Assembly: GCA_013299055.1 (NCBI GenBank)
Contig: JAAFKB010000013.1
Span: forward strand, 1-56,420
Direction: 5' to 3'
DNA length: 56,420 nt
DNA from: Sphaerotilus sp.
GTDB taxonomy: Bacteria > Pseudomonadota > Gammaproteobacteria > Burkholderiales > Burkholderiaceae_C
The translations under genes were made by a program, and so were the position numbers. Below are positions 44,402 to 53,920 of this stretch, in pieces; within the stretch, counting starts at the first letter, position 1; each line of letters starts with the position of its first letter. Under the pieces are notes generated by a model that did not search any database, was not told the origin of the DNA, and saw only the letters and a list, made by a program, of their open reading frames with translations.

Positions 44402-45892
44402 TCAGCGCGGCACGCACCACGCCTCGCCTGGCACCGCCACGCCGGGCTGACACCCCCGCGACGGCCGCGGGTGGACTGGTGGCGCTGCCACCTCGGCGGG
44501 CACGGTCGGCAGAACGCTGCCCCGTGTTCCTCGGCCGAGATCGAGTTGCCCGAGGCTGGCGACCAGGCGCCATGCGGACAGCCGCTGGCGCGAGTGCGCT
44601 TGCTGCTGCTCGACCAGGGCGTCGGTCCAGTCCTGGCGGGCGGTGAGCAGGTCCGACAAGCCCGCGTCGTCGCCACCGCTCTGGTAGCGGGCGTTTTCGG
44701 CGAACAGCAGCCCGCGGGCGATGCGGGTCAGTTCCTGGTGTTCTTCCTGCACGGCGGTGGCGGTGCGCCACTCCAGATACGCCTCCCATGCGGCCAGGCC
44801 CAGGCGCTGGTGCTGGTCGTCCAGGCTGGTGCGGGCGCTGTCGAGTTCGATGCGGGCGGCTTGCTGCTGGGACTGGCGCACGCCACCGTCGAACAAGGGC
44901 CAGCTCAGCGCGAGCGTGGTCTGGCGGGCCGAACCGGTGGTGGGGCTGCCGTCGGCGCTGTCGCCGGTGCGCCGGCCGCGGCCGATCGACTGGCTCAGGC
45001 CGAGGCTGGGGCGGCCGGCGCGCTCGGCCTGGTCGAGCGCGGCGCGGCTGGCCCCGACCCGCGCCTGGGCGGCGGCCAGCTCGGGGTGTTGCGCCAGGGC
45101 CTGGGCCAGGCCGCGTTCCAGGCGCCCGCTGGCGGCGAGGGCCGCGGTGTCGGGGGCTGCCGCAGGGGTGTCGCCCGCGAGCGTAGGCCAGGGGTGGTCG
45201 GGCGGTCGGCCGGTCAGGGTCGACAAGCGGGCACGGGCCACGGCCAGCGCGAGCGTGGCATCGCGCAGCACGATCTGGTTGCGGGTGTGCGCCTGGCGCA
45301 GGGTGAGCAGGTCGGTGTGGTCGGCCTGGCCGGCGCGGTGGCGCTGCTGCACGGTGGCCTGCAGCGGCGCGAGACTGTCGCGCAGCGCCTGGCGCACCTG
45401 CACCGTCCGCTGGGCATCAAGCACCGCGTGGTACGCCTGCGCGGTGTCGAGCAGCACGGTCTGCAGGACGCTGTCCCGCTGCGCCATGGCCTCGCTGACG
45501 GCCATGCCGGCCGCGCGGGTGGCCGCTTCCCGCCGGCCACCGTCCAGCAGCAGCCAGCCCAGCTCCAGACTGGCGGTGTGGCTGCGCCCGCTGCTGGCGG
45601 CCAGCGCGCCGGCCTCGCGCGCACTGTCCAGCCGCAGGCCCAGCTCCGGCAGCCGCGTGGCGCGCTGGCCGTCCAGGCGCGCCGACTGCAGCTGGATCTG
45701 CTGCCACGCCAGCTGGGTGCGGGCGTCGGCACACAGCACCTCGGTGAGGAGATCGGCCAATTGTGTCGGCGGGATGGCCTGGCGCGCAGGGCAGGGTGCG
45801 GTGGTCTGGGCGATCACGGCGGCTGGCCAGGCCCAGAAGGTGAGCAGCCAGAGAGGCCGCCGCAGTGCTCGGAGAGAGAAGATGCGCGACAT
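44402..45892 (-). CDS. TolC-family outer-membrane efflux/secretion channel
   Basis: A 496-residue protein. The N-terminal LLTFWAWPAAVIAQ is a Sec signal. The mature part has the two-fold TolC architecture of long alpha-helical pairs: LLLDGGRREAATRAA in the first repeat and SWPLFDGGVRQSQQQAARIE in the second are the family's conserved FDGG turns. It should form the trimeric channel through the outer membrane. It sits 123 bases upstream of ectB on the same strand and may serve export of the NRPS product, or the large type I secreted proteins encoded 7-20 kb away. No membrane-fusion or ABC partner is adjacent. Start ATG 45892 lacks a clear ribosome-binding site. Confidence 0.85.
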   Translation of the reverse strand: MSRIFSLRALRRPLWLLTFWAWPAAVIAQTTAPCPARQAIPPTQLADLLTEVLCADARTQLAWQQIQLQSARLDGQRATRLPELGLRLDSAREAGALAASSGRSHTASLELGWLLLDGGRREAATRAAGMAVSEAMAQRDSVLQTVLLDTAQAYHAVLDAQRTVQVRQALRDSLAPLQATVQQRHRAGQADHTDLLTLRQAHTRNQIVLRDATLALAVARARLSTLTGRPPDHPWPTLAGDTPAAAPDTAALAASGRLERGLAQALAQHPELAAAQARVGASRAALDQAERAGRPSLGLSQSIGRGRRTGDSADGSPTTGSARQTTLALSWPLFDGGVRQSQQQAARIELDSARTSLDDQHQRLGLAAWEAYLEWRTATAVQEEHQELTRIARGLLFAENARYQSGGDDAGLSDLLTARQDWTDALVEQQQAHSRQRLSAWRLVASLGQLDLGRGTRGSVLPTVPAEVAAPPVHPRPSRGCQPGVAVPGEAWCVPR

Positions 45893-45924
45893 GGTCACGC
45901 ATTCTATGTTTAAGTTTCTAATTG

Positions 45925-46737
45925 TTACTTTTTTGCTTGGGCATGCCGATGGACTGCCGGTGCCACGCTGACCACGGGCAGACCGAGGTTGGTGATCGAC
46001 TCGGCATGGCCAGTGAACAGCAGCCCGGCCGGTTTCAGCCGGGTCAGCACGCGGCGGACGATGTCGGCCTTGCCCGCGCTGTCGAAGTAGATGAGCACAT
46101 TGCGCAGGAAGATCACGTCGAACTGGCCGATCTCCGGCAGCGTGCGGGTCAGGTTGGCACATTCGAAATGCACCCTGCGGCGCAGCGTCGGCATCACCAT
46201 CAGGTGGCCGAGGTGGTCACCCTGGCCTTTCAGACACCAGCGTCTGAGCAGCGGCATGGGGGTCAGGCGTGCCCGCTCCAGGGGATAGCGACCCTGGCGT
46301 GCGGCCTGGACCATGGCCGTGGACAGGTCGGTGCCGATCACCTGCCAGCCGGTGAGGCCGAAGTGATGGCCCAGCACCATGGCGATGCTGTAGGCCTCCT
46401 CGCCCGAGGAACTCGCGGCGCTCCAGACACGGAAGTCTCCCGCCGAGGTGCTGTGGCATCGTTCGGTCAGCATGCGGCGCAGATGGTCGAAATGCTGGGG
46501 CTCGCGGAAGAAGCAGGTTTCGTTGGTGGTGAGCCTGTCGATGACCTTGACCAGCTCCTGTGGATCGTGCTCTTGCAGGAGCTGCGTGACATAGGCCTCG
46601 ACATCGTGCAGCCCATGGGCCTGGGCGAGCTTTTGCAGGCGGCCCGCCACCAGTGCCTGCTTGTTCTGCGAGAGCTGGATGCCGGAGACCTCGTGGAACA
46701 TCGCCGCCACGGCCTGGAAGGAGTGTCGGGAGAGCAT
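45925..46737 (-). CDS. cheR: CheR-type chemoreceptor methyltransferase
   Basis: A 270-residue SAM-dependent glutamate O-methyltransferase. The N-terminal helical domain (residues 1-75) is followed by NETCFFREPQHFDHL, the SAM motif VWSAASSSGEEAYSIAM, the VIGTDLSTAMVQAAR loop and DVIFLRNVLIYFD. It methylates MCP cytoplasmic domains during adaptation. The three MCP genes nearby (one directly upstream, 21 bases away on the same strand) are likely substrates. No cheB, cheA or cheW is visible in the window. Confidence 0.9.
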   Translation of the reverse strand: MLSRHSFQAVAAMFHEVSGIQLSQNKQALVAGRLQKLAQAHGLHDVEAYVTQLLQEHDPQELVKVIDRLTTNETCFFREPQHFDHLRRMLTERCHSTSAGDFRVWSAASSSGEEAYSIAMVLGHHFGLTGWQVIGTDLSTAMVQAARQGRYPLERARLTPMPLLRRWCLKGQGDHLGHLMVMPTLRRRVHFECANLTRTLPEIGQFDVIFLRNVLIYFDSAGKADIVRRVLTRLKPAGLLFTGHAESITNLGLPVVSVAPAVHRHAQAKK

Positions 46738-46758
46738 GGCCGTTCGTTCGGATGTGGT

Positions 46759-47865
46759 TCAGCCCTGGCGTGCCGGGCTGCCGGGATCGAGGTGCTCCAG
46801 TTCGGTGTCCAGTCGCCGGGTCCAGTCGGCAGCCGACGTGGCCTGCGCATCTTCGGCGCCGAGCAGCCAGTGGCGCAGGCGCTGCATGTCCTGTTGCAGC
46901 GTCTCGACCTGGGGTGCTGCCGCCCCCAGGGCCTGTACGTCGGTCTGCAGGATGCCCACCCGGTGCTGCAGCCGCTGGCACTGCTCGTACAGCTCGCGCG
47001 CCTCGCGCCGGACCTCGCCAGCCTCGTCCGCCACGGCCCGCACCACGCGCCGCGCCTGTTCTTCGGTCTGGTGGGCGATGTCGGTCTCGCTGGCGGCCGG
47101 ATCGCTCTCGTCGCGCCCGACCCGTTCGAGCACGGCGTGCAGCGGGGCCTGCATCTGGTCGATCTGGCGGGCGATGCGGGTGCCGGCCAGTCGCGACTGG
47201 GCCGCCAGCTGTCGCACTTCCTGGGCCACCACCGCAAATCCCCCGCCACGCTCGCCGGCGCGGGTGGCCTCGACTGACGCGTTGAGCGCGAGCAAGTGGG
47301 TCGCGCGGCTGATGGTCTGTACCTCGCGGGCCAGCACATCCAGCGCCGCCAGCGCGTCGGCCATGGCGCGGGCGGCCAGGACGGTGTCCTGGCGCAGGCG
47401 GGCGGTAGAGCGGCTGTGCCGGAGCAGATCGTCGAGCAGGTGGCGGTGGTGCTCCATCAGATCGCTCGTCGGCGGTGCGGGGGCGGCGGCATGGGCGTGC
47501 AGGTGCAGCGTGGTGTCGAGTTCCTGCGTGATCTGCACGAGGTGCTGCTCCAGCACGCGGCGCTGTCGGTGGCTGCTGCGCTGGGTGTCGCCGAGCTGGT
47601 GCTGCCAGCGGGCCAGGAGCGGCTCTGCCAGTGCTGCCACGCCGTGTTCGCGGTGGGGCCGTCCGTGGTCGTCGGCCTTGGCACTGCGCTCCTGGCCGGC
47701 CACCCAGACCCCCATCAGCCCAAGGATGCCGATCACCAAGGCGGCAGCCGCCCAACCGCCCAGGTGCATCGCGAGCGCACCCAGCGTCGCCGTCATGGTG
47801 GCGGCCATGGCTGCGGGCATGGCCACGCTGGTCTGGTGGGGGTGTGGTGCAGGATCGGGGGGCAT
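46759..47865 (-). CDS. Short methyl-accepting chemotaxis-type protein without sensor domain
   Basis: A 368-residue protein. Two hydrophobic stretches near residues 16-36 and 38-56 form a membrane hairpin with almost no periplasmic part, and there is no HAMP domain. The signalling hairpin is recognisable as THLLALNASVEATRAGERGG followed by [16 protein letters not shown] (residues ~195-235). The C-terminal ~110 residues are a Gln/Arg/Glu-rich coiled coil. It may sense a cytoplasmic or membrane state, or act as a truncated partner in a mixed receptor array. It is transcribed with cheR. Confidence 0.82.
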   Translation of the reverse strand: MPPDPAPHPHQTSVAMPAAMAATMTATLGALAMHLGGWAAAALVIGILGLMGVWVAGQERSAKADDHGRPHREHGVAALAEPLLARWQHQLGDTQRSSHRQRRVLEQHLVQITQELDTTLHLHAHAAAPAPPTSDLMEHHRHLLDDLLRHSRSTARLRQDTVLAARAMADALAALDVLAREVQTISRATHLLALNASVEATRAGERGGGFAVVAQEVRQLAAQSRLAGTRIARQIDQMQAPLHAVLERVGRDESDPAASETDIAHQTEEQARRVVRAVADEAGEVRREARELYEQCQRLQHRVGILQTDVQALGAAAPQVETLQQDMQRLRHWLLGAEDAQATSAADWTRRLDTELEHLDPGSPARQG

Positions 47866-48071
47866 GCGGGGAACTCCAGGATGGCCGTCGTACAGGCGGG
47901 CGTCGGCGTCGAGTGTCAGGAAATCCCCTGGCGGTCAGGCGCAGATAAGGCGGTGTTGGCGCACCTTCTTCAGCCCTCGTGCGCAGGGGCGCTCCCTATG
48001 ATCCCGCCAGGTATGAAGACCGAACACGCCTACCCCAGCGCTGCATGGGGACGTTGCAAGAGAGGAACCGG

Positions 48072-50192
48072 ATGCCTGCAGACGAACTGACCGCTTCCGC
48101 CAGGGGCGTGGAGAGCCGGCTGCCGCAGGCCGCCTGGCGGGCATGGCAGCGGCAGCGCGAGATCGCGGGCCTGCTGCAGCGCAGTCTGTGGGGGCACCAT
48201 GGGGTCTGGTCCCTGGGGATCGGCCTGCTGCGCAACCTGCGCATGTCGCGCAAGACCGCCATGGTGGCGCTGGTGCTGATGTTGCCTGGCGGGCTCTTGC
48301 TGCACGATGCGCTGGAGCTGTGGCGCGAGCGGCACGCCAGCCACCAGGGCGCCATGGTCGGCTTTGTCCAATACCGGGCGCTGATGGAACTCAATCTCAC
48401 CCTCCATGGGCTGTTCCAGCAGCAGCTGCGGCGCGAGCAGCGGTTGCCAGCCGAGGGTCTGCAGACCCTGCGTGCCCAGGAAGCCGAACGCTTTGCCGTC
48501 CTGCGCGAGCGGCTGCTGCAGGATGCTGGCAAGGCCACGGCGTCCGAGACCGTGGTGCGCATGCTGAGCAAGCTCACCAGCAGCCGTGACAGCATGCTGG
48601 CCCGCCTGGACGATGACTCGCCGGCCGAATTGCCGGGCGCCCCGCCGCCCCGCTGGTCGGCGGTCCTGGCCTACGAGCGCGACTTGCAGGCCCTGCGCGC
48701 CGTGCTGTCCATCGACCGGGCGCTGACGCTGGATGGCGAGGTCGCGGGGGTGCGGACGCTGCGCGCCGGACTCGCCGACCCGCAGTTCCAGGTCATGGCC
48801 CACTTGGGGCGCATCGGGCGCATCGGCCAGCGGGTCTATGGCGGCAATGCCAGTGCGCTGCTGCTGCGCGATCTGGGGGTGCTGGTGGTCAAGTCCAGCC
48901 TGTTGATCGAGCAGGCCCAGCCCTTGTTCGACCTGGTGCGCAGCGAGCAGATGGTCGATCCGGTCGAAGCCGAGCGGCTGCTCGGCCAGGTGCAGCGGCT
49001 GCTGCGCACCACCGACCAGATCCTGCGCACCGCTGCGGTGGCGCCGGCCAGCGAACTGGCCATGCGCAGCGAGATCGACGTGGCCACCTTCGCTCTCCAG
49101 GTGGCCGAGGCGGTCGAGGCGAGTGCGCAGCTGCAGACCCTGGCCCTGGCCGCCATGGACGCGCGGGTGCAGGCCGACCACCGGGCGCACACCGACCGGC
49201 TGGTGACACGGGCCAGCGTGTTCGCGCTGTTGACCGTGCTGGGGCTGTACCTGATGGTGTGTCTGCACCGCGTGCTGGCAGGCGGTCTGGCCACGCTGTG
49301 CCAGCACCTGGATGACATCGGCCGTGGCAATCTCTCCACCCGCCCGAAAGGCTGGGGTCAGGACGAGATCGGGCATGCGCTCAACATCCTGGGTCGCTCC
49401 ACCGGCCAGATGGGACGCATCTTCGACACCCTGGACCGGGGCATCGACGCCGTGAACCGCCGATCCGTCCACCTCGCCGAGCGCCAGACCGCCTTGCAGG
49501 ACAGCCACCATGGCGTCCGTCCCGGGCTGGAAGAAGGCACCCAGCTCGTGCGTGCGTGCGATGCCTCCCTCGGAGTCTGCACGGCCAAGGCAGAGGATGC
49601 CGCCGAGCAGGTGCGTGGACTGCTCGTGGATGTGCGGAGCAGCCGCGAGGTGATGTCGGGTCTGGGCGAGCGCATGGCCGAGCTGCAGGCGCGCAGCCGC
49701 GAGATCACCCAGGTCATCGGCCTGGTCGAGACGGTGGCCTTCCAGACCAAGTTGCTGTCCCTGAACGCGTCGGTCGAGGCGGCGCGGGCGGGTGCTGCCG
49801 GTCGCGGTTTCGCTGTCGTGGCCCAGGAGGTCCGTGCCCTGGCCCAGCGCAGCGAAGATGCAGCGCACACGATCCGCGGCATCGTCCGGCAGTCGGTGGC
49901 GGAAATCGACGAGGGCCGCCAGATGAGTGACCGTGTGGAACGTGCCGTGCAACGCACCGCCCAAGGCTACGACGCACTGGGGCACACCATGGAGGATCTG
50001 CTGCAGCGCGTGCGCACCAGCCACCAGCAATCCAGGCGGGTGCGCGAGATCGCGCGCGAGGTGCTGCCGCGGGTGGAAGCCGAGGACCGGCTCCTGCAGG
50101 ACCTGACCGAGGCCTGCGATGCGCTGCGCCAGGAAGGACGCATGCTGCGCCTGTCGCTGGACCAGGCCAGCCCGCGGGAGGCGACACGATGA
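48072..50192 (+). CDS. Methyl-accepting chemotaxis protein
   Basis: A 706-residue receptor from ATG 48072, with AGAGGAA upstream; 31 codons of open frame precede it. The first hydrophobic segment ([16 protein letters not shown]) is near residue 60. A large ~310-residue periplasmic helical region follows, then TM2 ([16 protein letters not shown]) near residue 383. The cytoplasmic part includes a HAMP-like [10 protein letters not shown] segment and the signalling tip [20 protein letters not shown] then [16 protein letters not shown]. It is divergent from the short MCP and coupled by ATGA to the next MCP. Confidence 0.88.
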   Translation: MPADELTASARGVESRLPQAAWRAWQRQREIAGLLQRSLWGHHGVWSLGIGLLRNLRMSRKTAMVALVLMLPGGLLLHDALELWRERHASHQGAMVGFVQYRALMELNLTLHGLFQQQLRREQRLPAEGLQTLRAQEAERFAVLRERLLQDAGKATASETVVRMLSKLTSSRDSMLARLDDDSPAELPGAPPPRWSAVLAYERDLQALRAVLSIDRALTLDGEVAGVRTLRAGLADPQFQVMAHLGRIGRIGQRVYGGNASALLLRDLGVLVVKSSLLIEQAQPLFDLVRSEQMVDPVEAERLLGQVQRLLRTTDQILRTAAVAPASELAMRSEIDVATFALQVAEAVEASAQLQTLALAAMDARVQADHRAHTDRLVTRASVFALLTVLGLYLMVCLHRVLAGGLATLCQHLDDIGRGNLSTRPKGWGQDEIGHALNILGRSTGQMGRIFDTLDRGIDAVNRRSVHLAERQTALQDSHHGVRPGLEEGTQLVRACDASLGVCTAKAEDAAEQVRGLLVDVRSSREVMSGLGERMAELQARSREITQVIGLVETVAFQTKLLSLNASVEAARAGAAGRGFAVVAQEVRALAQRSEDAAHTIRGIVRQSVAEIDEGRQMSDRVERAVQRTAQGYDALGHTMEDLLQRVRTSHQQSRRVREIAREVLPRVEAEDRLLQDLTEACDALRQEGRMLRLSLDQASPREATR

Positions 50193-52174
50193 GCCCCGCC
50201 AAGCACAAGACCCTGCCACGCCGGGCCCTGTCCATGCTCCTGCGGCCAGGGTTGCGTCTCATGCGTGGCATGCGGCTGCCGGCCAAGCTCGGATTGCTGG
50301 CGACCATGCTGGTGCTGCCGCTGTTCCTGCTGCTGGGGCAGTCCATGCAGCAGGCCCGGTCCGACATCGCCGTGGTGCGTGCCGAACGGGAAGGCGTGGT
50401 ACTGGCGCAGCAGACCACCGAGCTGGTCGTGCTGCTCCAGCTGCACCGCAGTCTCTCCAACCAGGTGGCCGCTGGGGTGTCCGCACTCGTGCCGCGGCGG
50501 GATGAAGTGCGGGCGCGGCTGCACCAGGCGGTGGTGCGCACGGACGAGATCCTGGCGCGCACCACGACCTTCCGCATGGATGATCTCTGGCCTGCCGAGC
50601 GGGCGCGCCTGCTGGCCGTGGCGCAGGGCCAGTTGCCCGAGCGGCGTACCGAAGCCATGGCCGAACATGGTCTCCTGATCGAGCGGGGGCGGCGACTGCT
50701 CAAGTTGATCGGTGAGCGGTCGCAGCTGCTGTTCGATCCGCGGGCTGACACCTATTTCATGATGGACCTGGGTGTCGAGCGCATGCTGCCCTGGATGGAG
50801 ACGATTGCCCTGCTGGAGGCCCGAGGCGGCGAGCTGCTGCTGCGGGATGCTTCGGTGCGCGAGCGCACCATGATGCTCACCCTGGCCGATGAGGCCCAGC
50901 GGTCGGCCGAGGAGGTGGTGCTGCAGATGCATGCGCTGGCCCGTACCGGCACGGAGATTTCGGACAGCGTGCGCCCGGCCTCGGAGGCGACTGGACGCCT
51001 GCTGGCGCTGGTCCGCCACGCGTTCGAACCGGAGGCGGTCAGTGCCGAGGCTGCGCCCTACCACGCCGCTGGTCTGGAAGCCTTGCAGGTGCTGCGCACC
51101 CTCGACCAGGAAATCTGGACACAGCTCGATCTGCACCTCGAACGTCGCGTGCAGCAGCTCCAGCGGCAGCAGCTGGCACAGGGTCTGGCCGTGGGGCTGG
51201 GCTTGAGCGGGATGCTCTACCTCGGGTGGAGCTTCTATGGCAGTTTCCTGGGCTCACTGCGGCAGGTCATGCGCAGCCTGGTGGCGGTGACGCGGGGGGA
51301 TCTGTCGGTGCAGGTGCACATCGAGGGGCGTGATGAACTGGCTGCACTGGGCGTGGACCTTGAACGCATGAGCGTGCGCCTGTCGTCGCTGGTGGGCGAG
51401 ATCCGGGGCAGCGCGGTCGGTGTGGACCAGGCGGGGTCTTCTGTGGCGGGGGATGGCCATGCCCTGGCCCAGCGCACCGAGGCCCAGGCCACCGGCCTGC
51501 GCCAGACCCTGCTGACCGTGCAGCAGCTCAGCCAGGCGGTGGGGCACAACACCGCTGCATCGGATGCGCTGCAGCAGCTCACCGTGCGGCTGCGCGAGGA
51601 CGCTGCGGTGGGCAGCGCCGCGATGGCAGCGTCCATCCAGCTGATGCAGGCCCTGGAGCGCAGCGTCGGCCGGGTCGCCGAGGTCAACGCCGTGATCGAC
51701 GACATCGCCTTCCAGACCAACCTGCTGGCCATCAACGCCTCGATCGAGGCGGCACGGGCGGGCGAGGCGGGCAAGGGGTTCTCCGTCGTGGCCGGCGAGA
51801 TCCGTCAATTGGCCAACCGCTGCGGCGATGCGGCGGCCGAAGTCCGTGGCCTGATCGAGTCCACGACGGACCAGACCGACTGTTCCCTGCGTGCCATCGA
51901 GGACGCGGGCGAGCGGCTGACCTCGGTGATCCGGGGCGTGGACGATGTGTCGGTGCGTCTCGGTGGCATCACCGACGCCAGCCACGCGCAGAAGTCCGCG
52001 CTGGAGCAGGTCAGCCTGCGCGTGCAGGAACTCGATGTGCTGACCCGCCAGAACGCCGACATGGTGGAGCAGTCGTCGGTGTCGGCCGATGCGCTGGCCA
52101 CCCAGGCGGCTTCGCTGCGCACGTCGGTGGCGGCGATCAAGCTGCGGCAGGTGGCGCCAGCGGGCGCAGGCTGA
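50189..52174 (+). CDS. Methyl-accepting chemotaxis protein
   Basis: A 661-residue receptor whose ATG overlaps the stop of the preceding MCP. TM1 is near residues 33-51 ([18 protein letters not shown]), TM2 near 330-350 ([18 protein letters not shown]), and the periplasmic domain between them is about 280 mostly helical residues. HAMP follows ([20 protein letters not shown]). The signalling hairpin is [20 protein letters not shown] then [16 protein letters not shown]. Its shared layout with its neighbour suggests an old tandem duplication with diverged ligand domains. The ligand is unknown. Confidence 0.9.
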   Translation: MSPAKHKTLPRRALSMLLRPGLRLMRGMRLPAKLGLLATMLVLPLFLLLGQSMQQARSDIAVVRAEREGVVLAQQTTELVVLLQLHRSLSNQVAAGVSALVPRRDEVRARLHQAVVRTDEILARTTTFRMDDLWPAERARLLAVAQGQLPERRTEAMAEHGLLIERGRRLLKLIGERSQLLFDPRADTYFMMDLGVERMLPWMETIALLEARGGELLLRDASVRERTMMLTLADEAQRSAEEVVLQMHALARTGTEISDSVRPASEATGRLLALVRHAFEPEAVSAEAAPYHAAGLEALQVLRTLDQEIWTQLDLHLERRVQQLQRQQLAQGLAVGLGLSGMLYLGWSFYGSFLGSLRQVMRSLVAVTRGDLSVQVHIEGRDELAALGVDLERMSVRLSSLVGEIRGSAVGVDQAGSSVAGDGHALAQRTEAQATGLRQTLLTVQQLSQAVGHNTAASDALQQLTVRLREDAAVGSAAMAASIQLMQALERSVGRVAEVNAVIDDIAFQTNLLAINASIEAARAGEAGKGFSVVAGEIRQLANRCGDAAAEVRGLIESTTDQTDCSLRAIEDAGERLTSVIRGVDDVSVRLGGITDASHAQKSALEQVSLRVQELDVLTRQNADMVEQSSVSADALATQAASLRTSVAAIKLRQVAPAGAG

Positions 52175-52188
52175 CCCACAACACCGCT

Positions 52189-53913
52189 TCACCCCACCGC
52201 CGCGACCACCATCTGCACCCGCGCCTGCCCCTGCCACGTGTCCAGCGCCAGCCGATACGCCAGCCGCACCCGCTCGCCCACCGGCTCGGTCTGCCCGAAC
52301 CAGATCGCGTCGCGCACTTGCCCGTGCAGCCGCACGCTGAGCTTCAGGTGCTTCTCGCCCACCAGCCGCTGGCGCAGCACCTCCACCTCGTCGGCGAACA
52401 GCGGCGCCTCGAACGCCTGGCCCCACACCTGCTGGTCGAGCAGCCCGACCGTGGCGGCGTCGAACCAGCGCGGATCGAGCGGCCCGTCCGTCGCCAGCCG
52501 GTGGTCGAGCGTCGCGGCGTCCAGCCCTTCCTCGGCGACCGCCCTGAGCGCCTCGGCGAAGGTGCCGAAGTCGTCGGCGTCGATGGTGCAGCCCGCCGCC
52601 ATCGAGTGCCCGCCGAAGCGCCGCAGCAGCCCCGGATGGCGCTTGGTCACCAGGTCGAGCGCATCGCGCAGATGAAAACCGGGGATCGACCGCCCCGAGC
52701 CTTTCAGCAGCCCGTCCGCGCCCGCCGCGAACACGAAGGTCGGCCGATGCAGCCGGTCCTTCAGGCGCCCCGCGACGATGCCGACCACGCCCTCGTGGAA
52801 CTCGGGATCGAACAGCACGACCGCAGCCGGCGGCTCGCCCTTGGGCATCAGCGACTCCAGCAGCACCTCGGCCTGCTCGCGCATCCCGGCCTCGACCTCG
52901 CGCCGCTCGCGGTTGATGCTGTCGAGCAGGCGGGCGAGTTCGGCGGCCTGCGTCGGGTCGTCGGTGAGCAGGCAGGTGATGCCGATCGTCATGTCGGCCA
53001 GCCGCCCGGCCGCGTTCAGGCGCGGGCCGAGCGAAAAGCCGAAGTCGGTGGCGCTGGCCCGCTGCGGATCACGCCCGGCGGCGGCGAACAGCGCGGCCAC
53101 GCCGGTCTGCATGCGACCCATGCGGATGCGCTTGAGCCCTTGCGCCACGAGGCGGCGGTTGTTCGCGTCGAGCTTGACCACGTCGGCGACCGTGCCAAGG
53201 GCGACCAGATCGAGCAGCGCATCCAGCCGCGGCTGGTGTGCAGCATCGAAGCGCCCGCGCTGGCGCAGCTCCGCCCGCAAGGCGAGCAGCACGTAGAACA
53301 TCACCCCGACCCCGGCGATCGCCTTGCTCTCGAAGGTGCAGGCCGGCTGGTTCGGGTTGACGATCACGTCGGCGTCGGGCAGCGTCGGCTCGCCGTGTCC
53401 GTCCACCGCCGGCAGGTGGTGGTCCGTCACCAGCACCTGGATGCCCAGTTCGTGGGCCCGGTCCACGCCGGCATGGCCCGCGATGCCGTTGTCCACCGTG
53501 ACGAGCAGGGCGGGGCGGTGTTCCAGCGCCAGATCGACGATGGTGGGCGTCAGCCCGTAGCCGTGGATGGCGCGGTCGGGCACGACGTAGTGCAGCGTGT
53601 TCGGCTGCGCGCCCAGCATCGCCAGGCCGCGCAGCGCCACCGCACACGCCGTCGCCCCGTCGCAGTCGTAGTCGGCGACGACGACGATGTGGCCGCCCGC
53701 GTCGAGCGTGTCGGCCAGCAGGCGAGCGGCGGCGTCCGTGCCCGCCATTGCCGACGGGGGCAGCAGCCGGGGCAGGCCGTCGTCCAGTTCGTCGACGCTG
53801 CGCACGCCACGGGCGGCGTAGAGGCGGGCGAGCAGCGGGTGGACGCCCGCCTGCTCCAGGGTCCAGGCGGCCCGGGGAGGCACGTCGCGGATGTCGATCT
53901 GGGGAGTGCTCAT
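52189..53913 (-). CDS. recJ: Single-stranded-DNA-specific exonuclease RecJ
   Basis: A 574-residue DHH-family nuclease from ATG 53913. Motif I is VVVADYDCDGATA, motif III VTDHHLPAVDG (the DHH triad), and LGTVADVVKLDANNR is also conserved. GFSLGPRLNAAGRL and the DHHA1 nucleic-acid-binding block RSIPGFHLRDAL with RFGGHSMAAGCTI complete the family pattern. It degrades ssDNA 5' to 3' in recombination and mismatch repair. The RpfE-like gene lies directly upstream with a 7-base gap. Confidence 0.95.
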   Translation of the reverse strand: MSTPQIDIRDVPPRAAWTLEQAGVHPLLARLYAARGVRSVDELDDGLPRLLPPSAMAGTDAAARLLADTLDAGGHIVVVADYDCDGATACAVALRGLAMLGAQPNTLHYVVPDRAIHGYGLTPTIVDLALEHRPALLVTVDNGIAGHAGVDRAHELGIQVLVTDHHLPAVDGHGEPTLPDADVIVNPNQPACTFESKAIAGVGVMFYVLLALRAELRQRGRFDAAHQPRLDALLDLVALGTVADVVKLDANNRRLVAQGLKRIRMGRMQTGVAALFAAAGRDPQRASATDFGFSLGPRLNAAGRLADMTIGITCLLTDDPTQAAELARLLDSINRERREVEAGMREQAEVLLESLMPKGEPPAAVVLFDPEFHEGVVGIVAGRLKDRLHRPTFVFAAGADGLLKGSGRSIPGFHLRDALDLVTKRHPGLLRRFGGHSMAAGCTIDADDFGTFAEALRAVAEEGLDAATLDHRLATDGPLDPRWFDAATVGLLDQQVWGQAFEAPLFADEVEVLRQRLVGEKHLKLSVRLHGQVRDAIWFGQTEPVGERVRLAYRLALDTWQGQARVQMVVAAVG

Positions 53914-53920
53914 GGTCGGC

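Noticed and set aside
44402-45892. Assignment of the TolC-like gene as the dedicated type I secretion channel of the two RTX-type proteins
   Set aside because: No ABC transporter or membrane-fusion gene is next to it, and it lies nearer the NRPS locus. Either role remains possible, so no firm link is claimed.
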